Program-made: the position numbers and the translations under genes | Source: DASQUK01 sp963813485 | Lineage (GTDB): Bacteria > Actinomycetota > Acidimicrobiia > Acidimicrobiales > VFJN01 | DNA length: 64,000 nt | Assembly (NCBI GenBank): GCA_963813485.1 | Contig: CAWEZE010000013.1 | Location: 124,001 to 188,000 of the forward strand | Reading direction: 5' to 3' | Notes under the pieces: generated by a model | Told to the model about the DNA's origin: nothing | What the model saw: the letters and a program-made list of their open reading frames with translations, nothing else | The model's database searches: none | Shown here: positions 55,828 to 63,031 of the stretch, one piece after another | How the letters are laid out: each line of letters opens with the position of its first letter | Position numbering within the stretch: position 1 is the stretch's first letter

Positions 55828-56841
55828 CTAGCGCGCCCCTGTCATGCCCCCGCTGGCGGCCTCTTCGCGATAACGACCGAGGATTCGCCGCGCCGCGTTC
55901 CGGCCGGCGTCGGCAAGCCCCGGCACGTCGGCATCGACCACCCGGACATCGGGACCCAGCCGCACGAGCAGGCGTGCTAGCCACGGCGTGGCCGATACCC
56001 ACAGCTGCACCCGCAGCCAGCCGCTGCGACTGCCGGGTGCCGGACCGACCTCATCGACCGGGTAGGTCTCGACCACCCAGCGGGCCGCGGGCGCAAGGTC
56101 GAGTGTCACCCGGGGCGTGTCGGGTCCCGGCTCGAACACATCTCCGGTGGCGGGGGCGTCCGGGGGCGTGAACGTCTGGTCCAGGCCCTCGACTCCGTAG
56201 ATGCGGTCTACCCGGAACAGCCGCTGGTCCTCGGCCTGGTGGCAGTAGGCCCGCACGTACCACGCGCCCTCGTGGGCGAACACGGCGTGGGGATCGACGT
56301 CCCGCGTCGTGCGCTGGTCGCGGTTGTAGGCGTAGTAATCGAGGCGCACTCGACGGCCGACCGCGGCGGCCCGGCGGAGCTCGTCGAGCACGCCGGGGCG
56401 GGTCTCCCCCAGCGCCACCGACACCGCGTCGTCGGGGTCGATGCCGAGGACCGCCGCCACCTTGACCAAGGCGGTGGCCAGCGGCCCCTTGGCGTCGGTG
56501 CCGGGGAGCGCCTGCGAGGCCCGGCCGGCGACCACCAGCGCCAGGCCCTGCTCCGGGGTCAGGTGCAGCGGGCGGGCGAAGACCTCCGCGAACCGCAGCC
56601 ACACCCGGTCACCCTCGATGGTCACTTCGATCAGCGTGTCCGGTGTGTAGGGCGGCACGCCGACGAGCGACAGCACCTCGAGATCCTCGAGGAGCTTGGG
56701 GCGGCTGACCCGGAAGCGCTCGCAGATCTCGTCGACCGTGGGACCGTCGTGCGACGCGATCCACGGCACCATCGCCAGCATCCGGGCCACCCGGTCGGAC
56801 GCCTTGGTGCGTGCCGGCGCCTGCGGCGCGGCCGTGCTCAT
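55828..56841 (-). CDS. pafC: PafC-like WYL-domain transcriptional regulator
   Basis: 337 aa from ATG 56841. It has an N-terminal winged helix (VARMLAMVPWIASHDGPTVD, ICERFRVSRPKLLEDLEVLS) and a WYL domain (VRLDYYAYNRDQRTTRDVDP, WYVRAYCHQAEDQRLFRVDR). PafB and PafC act together as the LexA-independent DNA-damage regulator. A start at ATG 56910, overlapping the pafB stop (ATGA), would add MSRLRPPPDAHSG and more. That extension is encoded by a junction repeat, so the inner ATG was preferred. Confidence 0.9.
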   Translation of the reverse strand: MSTAAPQAPARTKASDRVARMLAMVPWIASHDGPTVDEICERFRVSRPKLLEDLEVLSLVGVPPYTPDTLIEVTIEGDRVWLRFAEVFARPLHLTPEQGLALVVAGRASQALPGTDAKGPLATALVKVAAVLGIDPDDAVSVALGETRPGVLDELRRAAAVGRRVRLDYYAYNRDQRTTRDVDPHAVFAHEGAWYVRAYCHQAEDQRLFRVDRIYGVEGLDQTFTPPDAPATGDVFEPGPDTPRVTLDLAPAARWVVETYPVDEVGPAPGSRSGWLRVQLWVSATPWLARLLVRLGPDVRVVDADVPGLADAGRNAARRILGRYREEAASGGMTGAR

Positions 56842-56910
56842 GGAGGTGCCTCGACTCGACCGCAGGCCGGGGCCACTGTGCGCGTCCGGCGGAGGGCGAA
56901 GCCGGCTCAT
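56839..56910 (-). repeat. Junction element of the MSRLRP family, in frame with pafC
   Basis: ATG 56910 overlaps the pafB stop and reads MSRLRPPPDAHSGPGLRSSR, then GTS, before joining the pafC ATG in frame. DNA blocks CCGGCTTCGCCC and CGAGTCGA match the elements at 41093 and 47230. It is the same junction-type insertion, here able to extend PafC by 23 residues. Confidence 0.5.
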
Positions 56911-57833
56911 GCCGCTAGAGCCTCCAGCCACGCGACCACGTCGGCGCGGAGCTCCGGGGGTCCGAGCACTTCGGCGTGATCGAGGAACGTGAGCACGAAC
57001 GAGCGGAAGCTGTCCCGGTTGGTGACGGTCATCGTCACCACCACCGACCCGTCGGCGCGCTCCTCCGCCAGCGAGCCCGGGCCGAGGTGCTGGACGATCC
57101 ACGGCGCCTGGGCCGCGTCGACCAGCACCTCGGCGTCGACGGCCTCCTCCTCCCCGATCTGCCAAGGTTCGAGCGCTCCCCCGGGCACGGCGGTGGCCGG
57201 CCGCTCGAAGCGGGGCCGGCCGAGCCGTTCGACCCCGCTCTCGAACCGGTCGAGCCGGTACACCCGCTCGTCGTCACGCGTGTGGTCGAAGCCGCTGAGA
57301 TACCAGCGGCCCCGGAGGAAGTCGAGCCGGTAGGGGTCGACGGTGCGCTCCGTGCCCCGGTAGGTGAACCGCACCGGCGTCTGGGCGGCGATGGCGCCGA
57401 ACAGGGGACCCACGTTGCCCGCGGGCAGCGCCGCCACCGCCAGTCCCATGGCCCCGTCGGACTCCCCCACCATGCCCCCGAGCTTGAGCAGGCCCTCGCG
57501 GGCGGACAGCCCGTCGATCTGCACCACCGACGCAGCCACGTGCAGGGCGGCGAGCTCGTCGGCGTCCAGCCCCGGATCGCGCAGGTAGTAGCGGTCCTTG
57601 GGGATGCGGTAGCCGTCGACCGCCGGGAGGACACCGGGTACGTCCTGCACCTCGAGCGGCACGCCCATCGCCCGAAGGTCGTCCTTGTCGCGCTCGAAGG
57701 CCCGCCGGAAGGCGTCGGTCTCCTCCGCGTACACCCCCAGCCGATCCCGGATCTCGAGGGCCGACAGCGGGCGCGGCGTCTCCAGCAGCAGCGCCGTGAG
57801 GTTGAGCAGCCGTTCGAGCTTTGCCGCCGACAT
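56907..57833 (-). CDS. pafB: PafB-like WYL-domain transcriptional regulator
   Basis: 308 aa from ATG 57833. The N-terminal helix-turn-helix reads LERLLNLTALLLETPRPLSA, LEIRDRLGVYAEETDAFRRA. The WYL domain contains VRFTYRGTERTVDPYRLDFL and RGRWYLSGFDHTRDDERVYR. With PafC it forms the PafBC activator of mycobacterial DNA-damage genes. The ATG gives the conserved SAAKLERLLNL start; upstream in-frame codons fall in a palindromic spacer. Confidence 0.92.
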   Translation of the reverse strand: MSAAKLERLLNLTALLLETPRPLSALEIRDRLGVYAEETDAFRRAFERDKDDLRAMGVPLEVQDVPGVLPAVDGYRIPKDRYYLRDPGLDADELAALHVAASVVQIDGLSAREGLLKLGGMVGESDGAMGLAVAALPAGNVGPLFGAIAAQTPVRFTYRGTERTVDPYRLDFLRGRWYLSGFDHTRDDERVYRLDRFESGVERLGRPRFERPATAVPGGALEPWQIGEEEAVDAEVLVDAAQAPWIVQHLGPGSLAEERADGSVVVTMTVTNRDSFRSFVLTFLDHAEVLGPPELRADVVAWLEALAA

Positions 57834-57844
57834 CCAGGGAAGAG

Positions 57845-57867
57845 TACGTCGGCCGCAGACCGACGTA
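57845..57867. promoter_or_regulatory. Inverted repeat just upstream of pafB
   Basis: TACGTCGG (57845-57852) and CCGACGTA (57860-57867) form perfect 8-bp arms with a 7-base spacer, 12 bases before the pafB ATG. It may be an operator or a degenerate junction element, because CGGCCGCAGACCG resembles the centre of the MSRLRP elements. Confidence 0.4.
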
Positions 57868-57884
57868 GCCACGGGGGCCGGAAG

Positions 57885-58910
57885 CTAGCGACCCGATGCG
57901 CGCGCCTGGTCCACCGTCTCCAGCGCCGCTGCGGCCCACGCGCCGGTAGACGTCGCCGCCGCGAAGAACGAGGGATCGTCGGCCGGGCCCCGACCCATCG
58001 ACCTGACCACCAGGTCGAGCGCGCCCAGCACGTCGGCGGCATCGGGGCCCTCGACGGTGGTCGCCCCGGGCACCTGCGGCGCCAGCGCAGCCGGGAGGGG
58101 GACCTCGGGGCGGTGGGCCGCCAGCCGCAGGATGGTGTGGACGTGGTGGCTGACGCCACGGTGGCGCTCGCGGCCGTCGACACTCGACGCCCGGCAGCAC
58201 AGCGCCACCCGGGCCCCCAGGGCGTGGGCCGCGTCGATGACAGCCGCCGCCTCCACCGCCGTGGTCCCGAGGGCCGACGCCGTGCCCACGACACCCGGTC
58301 CCATGCCCACGATGGTGAGCTCAGCGCCCGCCACGTGGCGGGCGAGGGCCAGTGCCGAGGGCACCGACACCGCCTCGAGGTCGCCGCCGAACGCGTTCCC
58401 GGCGGTGACGGTGGCGTCGACGATCCCCCGTGTCCGCAGGCCATGGACCAGGTCCGAGAGCGCCAGCGGCAGGGCGGCGCCGTCGGTCATGACGTAGGCG
58501 ATGCGGGTCGCGGGCCGCAGGCGTCGCACCACCGCGGCCACCACGCCGACCTGGCTGTGTAGCGAGCAGGCCACCACCGGCATCCCGTCGAGCGCCTCGG
58601 GGAGGTCGGGCCGGTCCTCCTCGGCGGCACCGGTATCGGACTGGAGGCTGGTGTAGCGCAGCTTCATGATGTGGCCCGGCCCGGGCTGGGACCACGCGCC
58701 GCGTGCGAGGTTCCAGTGCACGACGTGCCACCCGCCCGTGCCCAACCCGAGATCGACGGCGGTGGTGTTGAGCACCACCGGGTCGCCCGCCGCCACCGGG
58801 CCGATCAACCCGGTGAGCACGTAGGCCTGCCCGGCGTCGGTGGCCACGCGCTGCAGGCCCTCACGCTCGGACAGGACCTCGGTGACGGTCGCGGTGACGA
58901 AGTTCGGCAC
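57885..58910 (-). CDS. DUF3866 family protein
   Basis: 341 aa from GTG 58910. Family blocks are GPGHIMKLRYTSLQ, EALDGMPVVACSLHSQVGVV, RIAYVMTDGAALPLALSDLV and ELTIVGMGPGVVGTASALGT. DUF3866 proteins are actinobacterial and uncharacterised, and often lie near pafBC/proteasome genes. The Gly-rich loop (GMGPGVVGTAS) suggests a nucleotide or phosphate site, but this is inference. It separates pafA from pafB here. Confidence 0.88.
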   Translation of the reverse strand: MPNFVTATVTEVLSEREGLQRVATDAGQAYVLTGLIGPVAAGDPVVLNTTAVDLGLGTGGWHVVHWNLARGAWSQPGPGHIMKLRYTSLQSDTGAAEEDRPDLPEALDGMPVVACSLHSQVGVVAAVVRRLRPATRIAYVMTDGAALPLALSDLVHGLRTRGIVDATVTAGNAFGGDLEAVSVPSALALARHVAGAELTIVGMGPGVVGTASALGTTAVEAAAVIDAAHALGARVALCCRASSVDGRERHRGVSHHVHTILRLAAHRPEVPLPAALAPQVPGATTVEGPDAADVLGALDLVVRSMGRGPADDPSFFAAATSTGAWAAAALETVDQARASGR

Positions 58911-59022
58911 CCGGCGACGCTACCCGGAGGCCCCGCCGCGAGCGGGCGGGCCGCGCCCCAGCGTCGACAACAGGCGTTCGTGGACGCCGGAATCCGGCGC
59001 TTCCGACCACCGGGAACGCGAA

Positions 59023-60381
59023 CTACAGGCCGGCTATGAGCTTCTCGACGCGCTCGTCGCGTGCCTTGAACGGGTCCTTGCAGAGGACCGTGCGCTGCGC
59101 CTGGTCGTTGAGCTTCAGGTGGACCCAGTCGACCGTGTAGTCCCGCTTGCGCTCCTTGGCCCGGCGGATGAACTCGCCCCGCAGCCGGGCGCGGGTGGTC
59201 TGGGGTGGCGTCTCCACGGCGTCGTCGATGGCCGCGTCGGTGGTGATCCGGTCGACCATGCCCCGCTCCTGCAGCCGGTAGAAGAGGCCTCGCTCGCGGT
59301 TGACGTCGTGGTATTGCAGGTCGATGAGGGCAACCCGAGGATGGCTCAACGGCAGGTCGTGCTTGGCGCAGTACGCCTCGATCAGCTTGTGCTTGATCAC
59401 CCAGTCGCACTCACGGTCGAGCTTGTAAGGGTCGGACTCGAGCACGGTCAGGCAGTGCTCCCACATCTCGAGAGCCTGGAGCTCGAGAGGCGACAGGCCC
59501 TTGGTGTCGGCGTAGCGCCGGGCCCGCTCGAGGTACTCGCCCTGGATCTCCAGTGCCGATGCCTCCCGGCCGTTCGCCAGCCGCACGGTGCGCTTGCCGG
59601 ACAGGTCGTGGCTGATCTCTCGGATGGCCCGGATCGGGTTCTCCAGCGTCATGTCCCGCAGCACGAACGAGGGATCCTCGAGCATGCGCAGCAGGATCGA
59701 CGTGGCCCCCACCTTGAGAAACGTGGCGTACTCGCTCATGTTGGAGTCGCCCACGATGACGTGCAGTCGGCGGTAGCGCTCGGCATCGGCGTGGGGCTCG
59801 TCGCGGGTGTTGATGATGGGGCGGCTCCGGGTGGTGGCCGACGAGACGCCCTCCCAGATGTGCTCGGCGCGCTGGGCGATGCAGTACATGGCCCCCCGGG
59901 CCGTCTGGAGGACCTTGCCGGCCCCGGCGTAGATCTGCCGGGACACGAAGAACGGGATCAGTACCTCGGCGTAGTGGCTGAAGTCGTCGCGCCGGGACGT
60001 CAGGTAGTTCTCGTGGCAGCCGTACGAGTTGCCCGCCGAGTCGGTGTTGTTCTTGAACAGGTAGATGACGCCGCGGATGCCCTCCTCACGCAGCCGCTGC
60101 TCCGCCGAGACCAGCAGCTGCTCGAGGATCCGCTCACCGGCCTTGTCGTGCGTGACCAGGTCCAGGATCGAGTCGCACTCCGGGGTCGCGTACTCGGGAT
60201 GGCTGCCCACGTCGAGGTAGAGCCGGGCACCGTTGGCGAGGAAGACGTTGCTGGAGCGGCCCCACGAGACGACCCGGCGGAACAGGTAGCGGGCCACTTC
60301 GTCGGGGCTGAGGCGGCGCTGGCCTCGCAGCGTGCAGGTGACGCCGTATTCGTTCTCGAGCCCGAAGATGCGTCGCTCCAC
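59023..60381 (-). CDS. pafA: Pup--protein ligase PafA
   Basis: 452 aa from GTG 60381, the same length as M. tuberculosis PafA. PafA uses ATP to phosphorylate the C-terminal Glu of Pup and joins it to a lysine of the target protein. Matching blocks are RLSPDEVARYLFRRVVSWGR, LYLDVGSHPEYATPECDS (catalytic Asp), NNTDSAGNSYGCHENYL, IINTRDEPHADAERYRRLHV and TVDWVHLKLNDQAQRTVLCK. It is preceded by a 43-codon mini-ORF whose TAA ends one base before the GTG. Confidence 0.97.
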   Translation of the reverse strand: MERRIFGLENEYGVTCTLRGQRRLSPDEVARYLFRRVVSWGRSSNVFLANGARLYLDVGSHPEYATPECDSILDLVTHDKAGERILEQLLVSAEQRLREEGIRGVIYLFKNNTDSAGNSYGCHENYLTSRRDDFSHYAEVLIPFFVSRQIYAGAGKVLQTARGAMYCIAQRAEHIWEGVSSATTRSRPIINTRDEPHADAERYRRLHVIVGDSNMSEYATFLKVGATSILLRMLEDPSFVLRDMTLENPIRAIREISHDLSGKRTVRLANGREASALEIQGEYLERARRYADTKGLSPLELQALEMWEHCLTVLESDPYKLDRECDWVIKHKLIEAYCAKHDLPLSHPRVALIDLQYHDVNRERGLFYRLQERGMVDRITTDAAIDDAVETPPQTTRARLRGEFIRRAKERKRDYTVDWVHLKLNDQAQRTVLCKDPFKARDERVEKLIAGL

Positions 60382-60382
60382 G

Positions 60383-60514
60383 TTACGTCCCGCTCTTGCC
60401 GCTCCGCAGCGGGCCGCACGGAATCCGACGCTGCATGCTCCACTCCTGCCGCCTGCGGCGACAGGCCGCGCGGGCCCAGGGCTCGCTCTCTCGCCCTGAG
60501 GGACGCTCGCTCAT
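60383..60514 (-). repeat. Leader mini-ORF (MSERP family), 43 codons, before pafA
   Basis: ATG 60514 opens MSERPSGRESEPWARAACRR, and the frame ends RSGKSGT with TAA 60385-60383, one base from the pafA GTG. DNA shares ATGAGCGAGCGTCC and AGCGAGCCCTGGGCCCG with the copy at 14805. It is longer than that copy, with a middle insertion. No minus-strand gene lies immediately upstream, so here it is a leader rather than a bridge. Confidence 0.5.
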
Positions 60515-60562
60515 AGGCGCACGCTACCGCCGTGCACTCAGTGTGCGGGTACCGTCTCGGGG

Positions 60563-60937
60563 GTGTCCATCGGCCCCATGGTGCCGCTGACGACCGCGGC
60601 CAACCCGCTCGCGGCACGCATTCTCGCCGCCCACCTGGGCGCCGAGGGGATCGTCTGGCAGCTGCGCGGCAACGTGGACGGCCCCTACCCCGTGGGCCCG
60701 GTGGAGGTGCTGGTGCCCGCCGACGACCTGGAGTTGGCCCGCGCCGTGGTGGCGAGCGCCGACCCCGATCCGGTGACCGTCGTCGACGACGAGCCCGGCA
60801 TCGACGCGACCGACGGCCGCGACGTGGAGGCGGCGGGCGACCGACCCGGTCGGCCGCTACGGATGCTGATCCTGGTTGTCGGCCTCGTGCTGGTCGTCCT
60901 CTTCACACTCGGCCGCGTGCTGTTCCTCGGCAATTGA
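60563..60937 (+). CDS. DUF2007-like signal-transducing protein with a C-terminal membrane helix
   Basis: 124 aa from GTG 60563 (ATG 60578 is possible). The N-terminal half has the DUF2007 pattern: ANPLAARILAAHLGAEGIVW, then PVEVLVPADDLELARAVVAS. A hydrophobic helix, MLILVVGLVLVVLFTLGRVL, ends the protein. DUF2007 domains are thought to bind small ligands or PII-like partners, but the function is unknown. It is the only plus-strand gene inside the proteasome locus. Confidence 0.75.
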   Translation: MSIGPMVPLTTAANPLAARILAAHLGAEGIVWQLRGNVDGPYPVGPVEVLVPADDLELARAVVASADPDPVTVVDDEPGIDATDGRDVEAAGDRPGRPLRMLILVVGLVLVVLFTLGRVLFLGN

Positions 60938-60948
60938 GGGCCGGACGT

Positions 60949-61770
60949 TCAGTCGCCCTCGGTGGACCCGTCGGGAGGTGTCTCCGGCTGGCCGTCGGGC
61001 CCAGCAGGCGCCTCGGCCGACGGCTCGGGCACGCCGGCCGTTGCCTCGGCGGGCGATGGCGCCTCGGGCGCGGCCTCGACGGTCGCATCGCCTCCGGCGA
61101 GCGCTCCGCCGGTGACCTCGTCGGACAGGCGCCGAAACGCCCGCCGGCCGTTGTCGCGGGTCAGGACGGCCGCCTCGAGCTCGGACGGGGCCAGCGTGCG
61201 GCCGGGGCCGGCCAGCGCCGCGACCGAGGCCCGTAGCGCCGCGTCGAGCGCCAACCCCGGTTCGTAGGTCTCCTTGAGCCGCGCGGTGATGACCTCGGCT
61301 TCGCCCCCGAGCACGGTGAAGCCGTCCTCGTCGACGACCGTGCCGTCGTAGAAGATGTGGAACAACCGATCGCCGGCGGCGTCCGCGCCCACTTCGGCCA
61401 CCACGATCTCGACCTCCATGGGCTTGATCTCGTGGGTGAAGACGTCGCCCAGCATCTGGGCGTAGGCGTTGGCCAGGCTCTGGGCGTCGACGTCCTCTCG
61501 GCTGAACGAGTAGCCCTTGAGGTCGGCGTGGCGGACGCCGGCGATGCGGAGTCGGTCGTACTCGTTGTACTTGCCGGCACCGGCGAAGGCGATGCGGTCG
61601 TAGATCTCGCTGACCTTGTGGAGCGTCGAGGACGGGTTCTCCGCGCAGATGAGGATGCCGTCGGCGTACAACAGGGCCGCCAGCGCCTTGGCTCGAGCGA
61701 TGTTCCGCCGCGCGAAGTCGGCCTTGTCCTTCATCATCTGCTCGGCGGGGACGTAGAAGGGCATGCTCAT
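60949..61770 (-). CDS. prcA: Proteasome alpha subunit
   Basis: 273 aa from ATG 61770, overlapping the prcB stop (ATGA). It forms the outer rings of the 20S particle and its gate. Family blocks are MPFYVPAEQMMKDKADFARR, NIARAKALAALLYADGILIC, ENPSSTLHKVSEIYDRIAFA and GKYNEYDRLRIAGVRHADLK. The C-terminal 50 residues are an Ala/Pro/Glu-rich disordered tail. It is inactive as a protease, as usual for alpha subunits. Confidence 0.97.
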   Translation of the reverse strand: MSMPFYVPAEQMMKDKADFARRNIARAKALAALLYADGILICAENPSSTLHKVSEIYDRIAFAGAGKYNEYDRLRIAGVRHADLKGYSFSREDVDAQSLANAYAQMLGDVFTHEIKPMEVEIVVAEVGADAAGDRLFHIFYDGTVVDEDGFTVLGGEAEVITARLKETYEPGLALDAALRASVAALAGPGRTLAPSELEAAVLTRDNGRRAFRRLSDEVTGGALAGGDATVEAAPEAPSPAEATAGVPEPSAEAPAGPDGQPETPPDGSTEGD

Positions 61771-62615
61771 CGGCTCGCCCCTCCCTCGCTCACGGTCGGG
61801 CTGGCGGCCACGGTCGTGGTGCTCCCCGGGACCGACAGCCGGTCGAGCAGCGCCCGGAAGCGACTGGCGACTTCCTCGTCGCCGAGCCGGGTGAAGCCGT
61901 CGGCCGTGATGGTCGCCACCACCGGGTAGATGCCGCGCACGAGGTCGGGCCCGCCGGTGGCCGCGTCCTCGTCGGCCGCCTGGAACAGGGCGTTGATCGC
62001 CAGCTCGATGACGGCGTTTCGGTCGAGGTCGGGCTTGTAGCCGATCTTGATGACGGTGCCAGCGTGCATGCTGCCGGACCCGGTGGCCGCAAAGTCGCTC
62101 TCCTCGTAGCGACCGCCGGTCACGTCATACTCGAAGAGCCGGCCGGTGCTGCGCTTGGTGTCGTAACCGGCGAACAGCGGCACGACCGCGAAGCCCTGCA
62201 TGGCGGCGGGCAGGTGGCCGCGGACCATCTGGGCGAGTTGGTTGGCCTTGCCCTCCAGCGACAGCTGGGAGCCCTCGACCTTCTCGTAGTGCTCGAGCTG
62301 GAGCTGGAACAGCTTGACCATCTCGATTGCCGGGCCGGCCGCGCCGGCGATGGCGACCCCCGAATGGCGGTCGGCGGGGAACACCTTCTCCATCGTGCGG
62401 TGGCTGATGAAATTGCCGGCCGTCGCCCGCCGGTCGCCGGCCATGGCCACGCCGTCGGCGTAGCGGATGGCCACCACGGTGGTGCCGTGGGTGATCTCGT
62501 GGGGCTGGAGCTCGCGGGGCAGATCGGTCAAGGCGGACTCGCTTCCCGCACGTTTGAGCACATCGAGGAAGGACGGGCCGGGATCGTCACCGGCGGAGAA
62601 GAACGGCAGGGTCAT
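61767..62615 (-). CDS. prcB: Proteasome beta subunit precursor
   Basis: 282 aa from ATG 62615. A 44-residue propeptide (SALTDLPRELQPHEITHG) precedes the catalytic Thr45 in HGTTVVAIRYADGVAMAGDR. After cleavage between Gly44 and Thr45 the threonine becomes the N-terminal nucleophile. Other blocks are KVFPADRHSGVAIAGAAGPA and YEESDFAATGSGSMHAGTVI. It degrades pupylated proteins delivered by the Mpa/ARC ATPase, whose gene is not in the window. Confidence 0.97.
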   Translation of the reverse strand: MTLPFFSAGDDPGPSFLDVLKRAGSESALTDLPRELQPHEITHGTTVVAIRYADGVAMAGDRRATAGNFISHRTMEKVFPADRHSGVAIAGAAGPAIEMVKLFQLQLEHYEKVEGSQLSLEGKANQLAQMVRGHLPAAMQGFAVVPLFAGYDTKRSTGRLFEYDVTGGRYEESDFAATGSGSMHAGTVIKIGYKPDLDRNAVIELAINALFQAADEDAATGGPDLVRGIYPVVATITADGFTRLGDEEVASRFRALLDRLSVPGSTTTVAASPTVSEGGASR

Positions 62616-62781
62616 CGCTGACGGAGGCTACCGGGTGTCCACGAGGCCGCAGTCACGTGGTCAGGCGGAACGTGGCGCCGAAATGGTCGCCCGGGCAACC
62701 GGAACGGCGCCAGGAACACCCCCAAAACGACCCGGGCGCCTCCCCGGCTGGCAGGGACGCGCCATGGCCGACATCGACGTA

Positions 62782-62807
62782 TAGGCCATCAGGCCATCTG
62801 ATGCCTA
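62782..62807 (-). terminator. Hairpin overlapping the pup stop
   Basis: TAGGCCATCAG and CTGATGCCTA pair with one bulged base around a 5-base loop. It starts inside the pup stop codon on the minus strand and lies 167 bases before prcB. There is no T-run. It may end a short pup transcript or set the pup to prcB ratio. Confidence 0.4.
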
Positions 62808-63002
62808 CTCGCCGCCTTTCTGCACGTACGCCTTCACGAAGTCCTCGGCATTCGTCTCCAGGACGTCGTCGATCTCGTCCAGCAGGTCATCGAGCTCGGC
62901 CTTGATCTTCTCGCCTTGCTCCGAGGTGGCGGGTGCCTCCTCGACGACCTCTTCCTCACGAACGGGGGTGTTTGTCTTGCGTTTCTGCTCTCGTTCAGCC
63001 AT
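62805..63002 (-). CDS. pup: Prokaryotic ubiquitin-like protein Pup
   Basis: 65 aa from ATG 63002, with AGGAAGG upstream. It is an intrinsically disordered degradation tag. The conserved C-terminal helix and tail read KAELDDLLDEIDDVLETNAE, then DFVKAYVQKGGE. The last residue is Glu, not Gln, so Pup is ready for PafA without deamidation. It lies between dop and prcB, in the standard order. Confidence 0.97.
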   Translation of the reverse strand: MAEREQKRKTNTPVREEEVVEEAPATSEQGEKIKAELDDLLDEIDDVLETNAEDFVKAYVQKGGE

Positions 63003-63031
63003 GTGCCCCGCACCTTCCTATTGGCCCAGCC

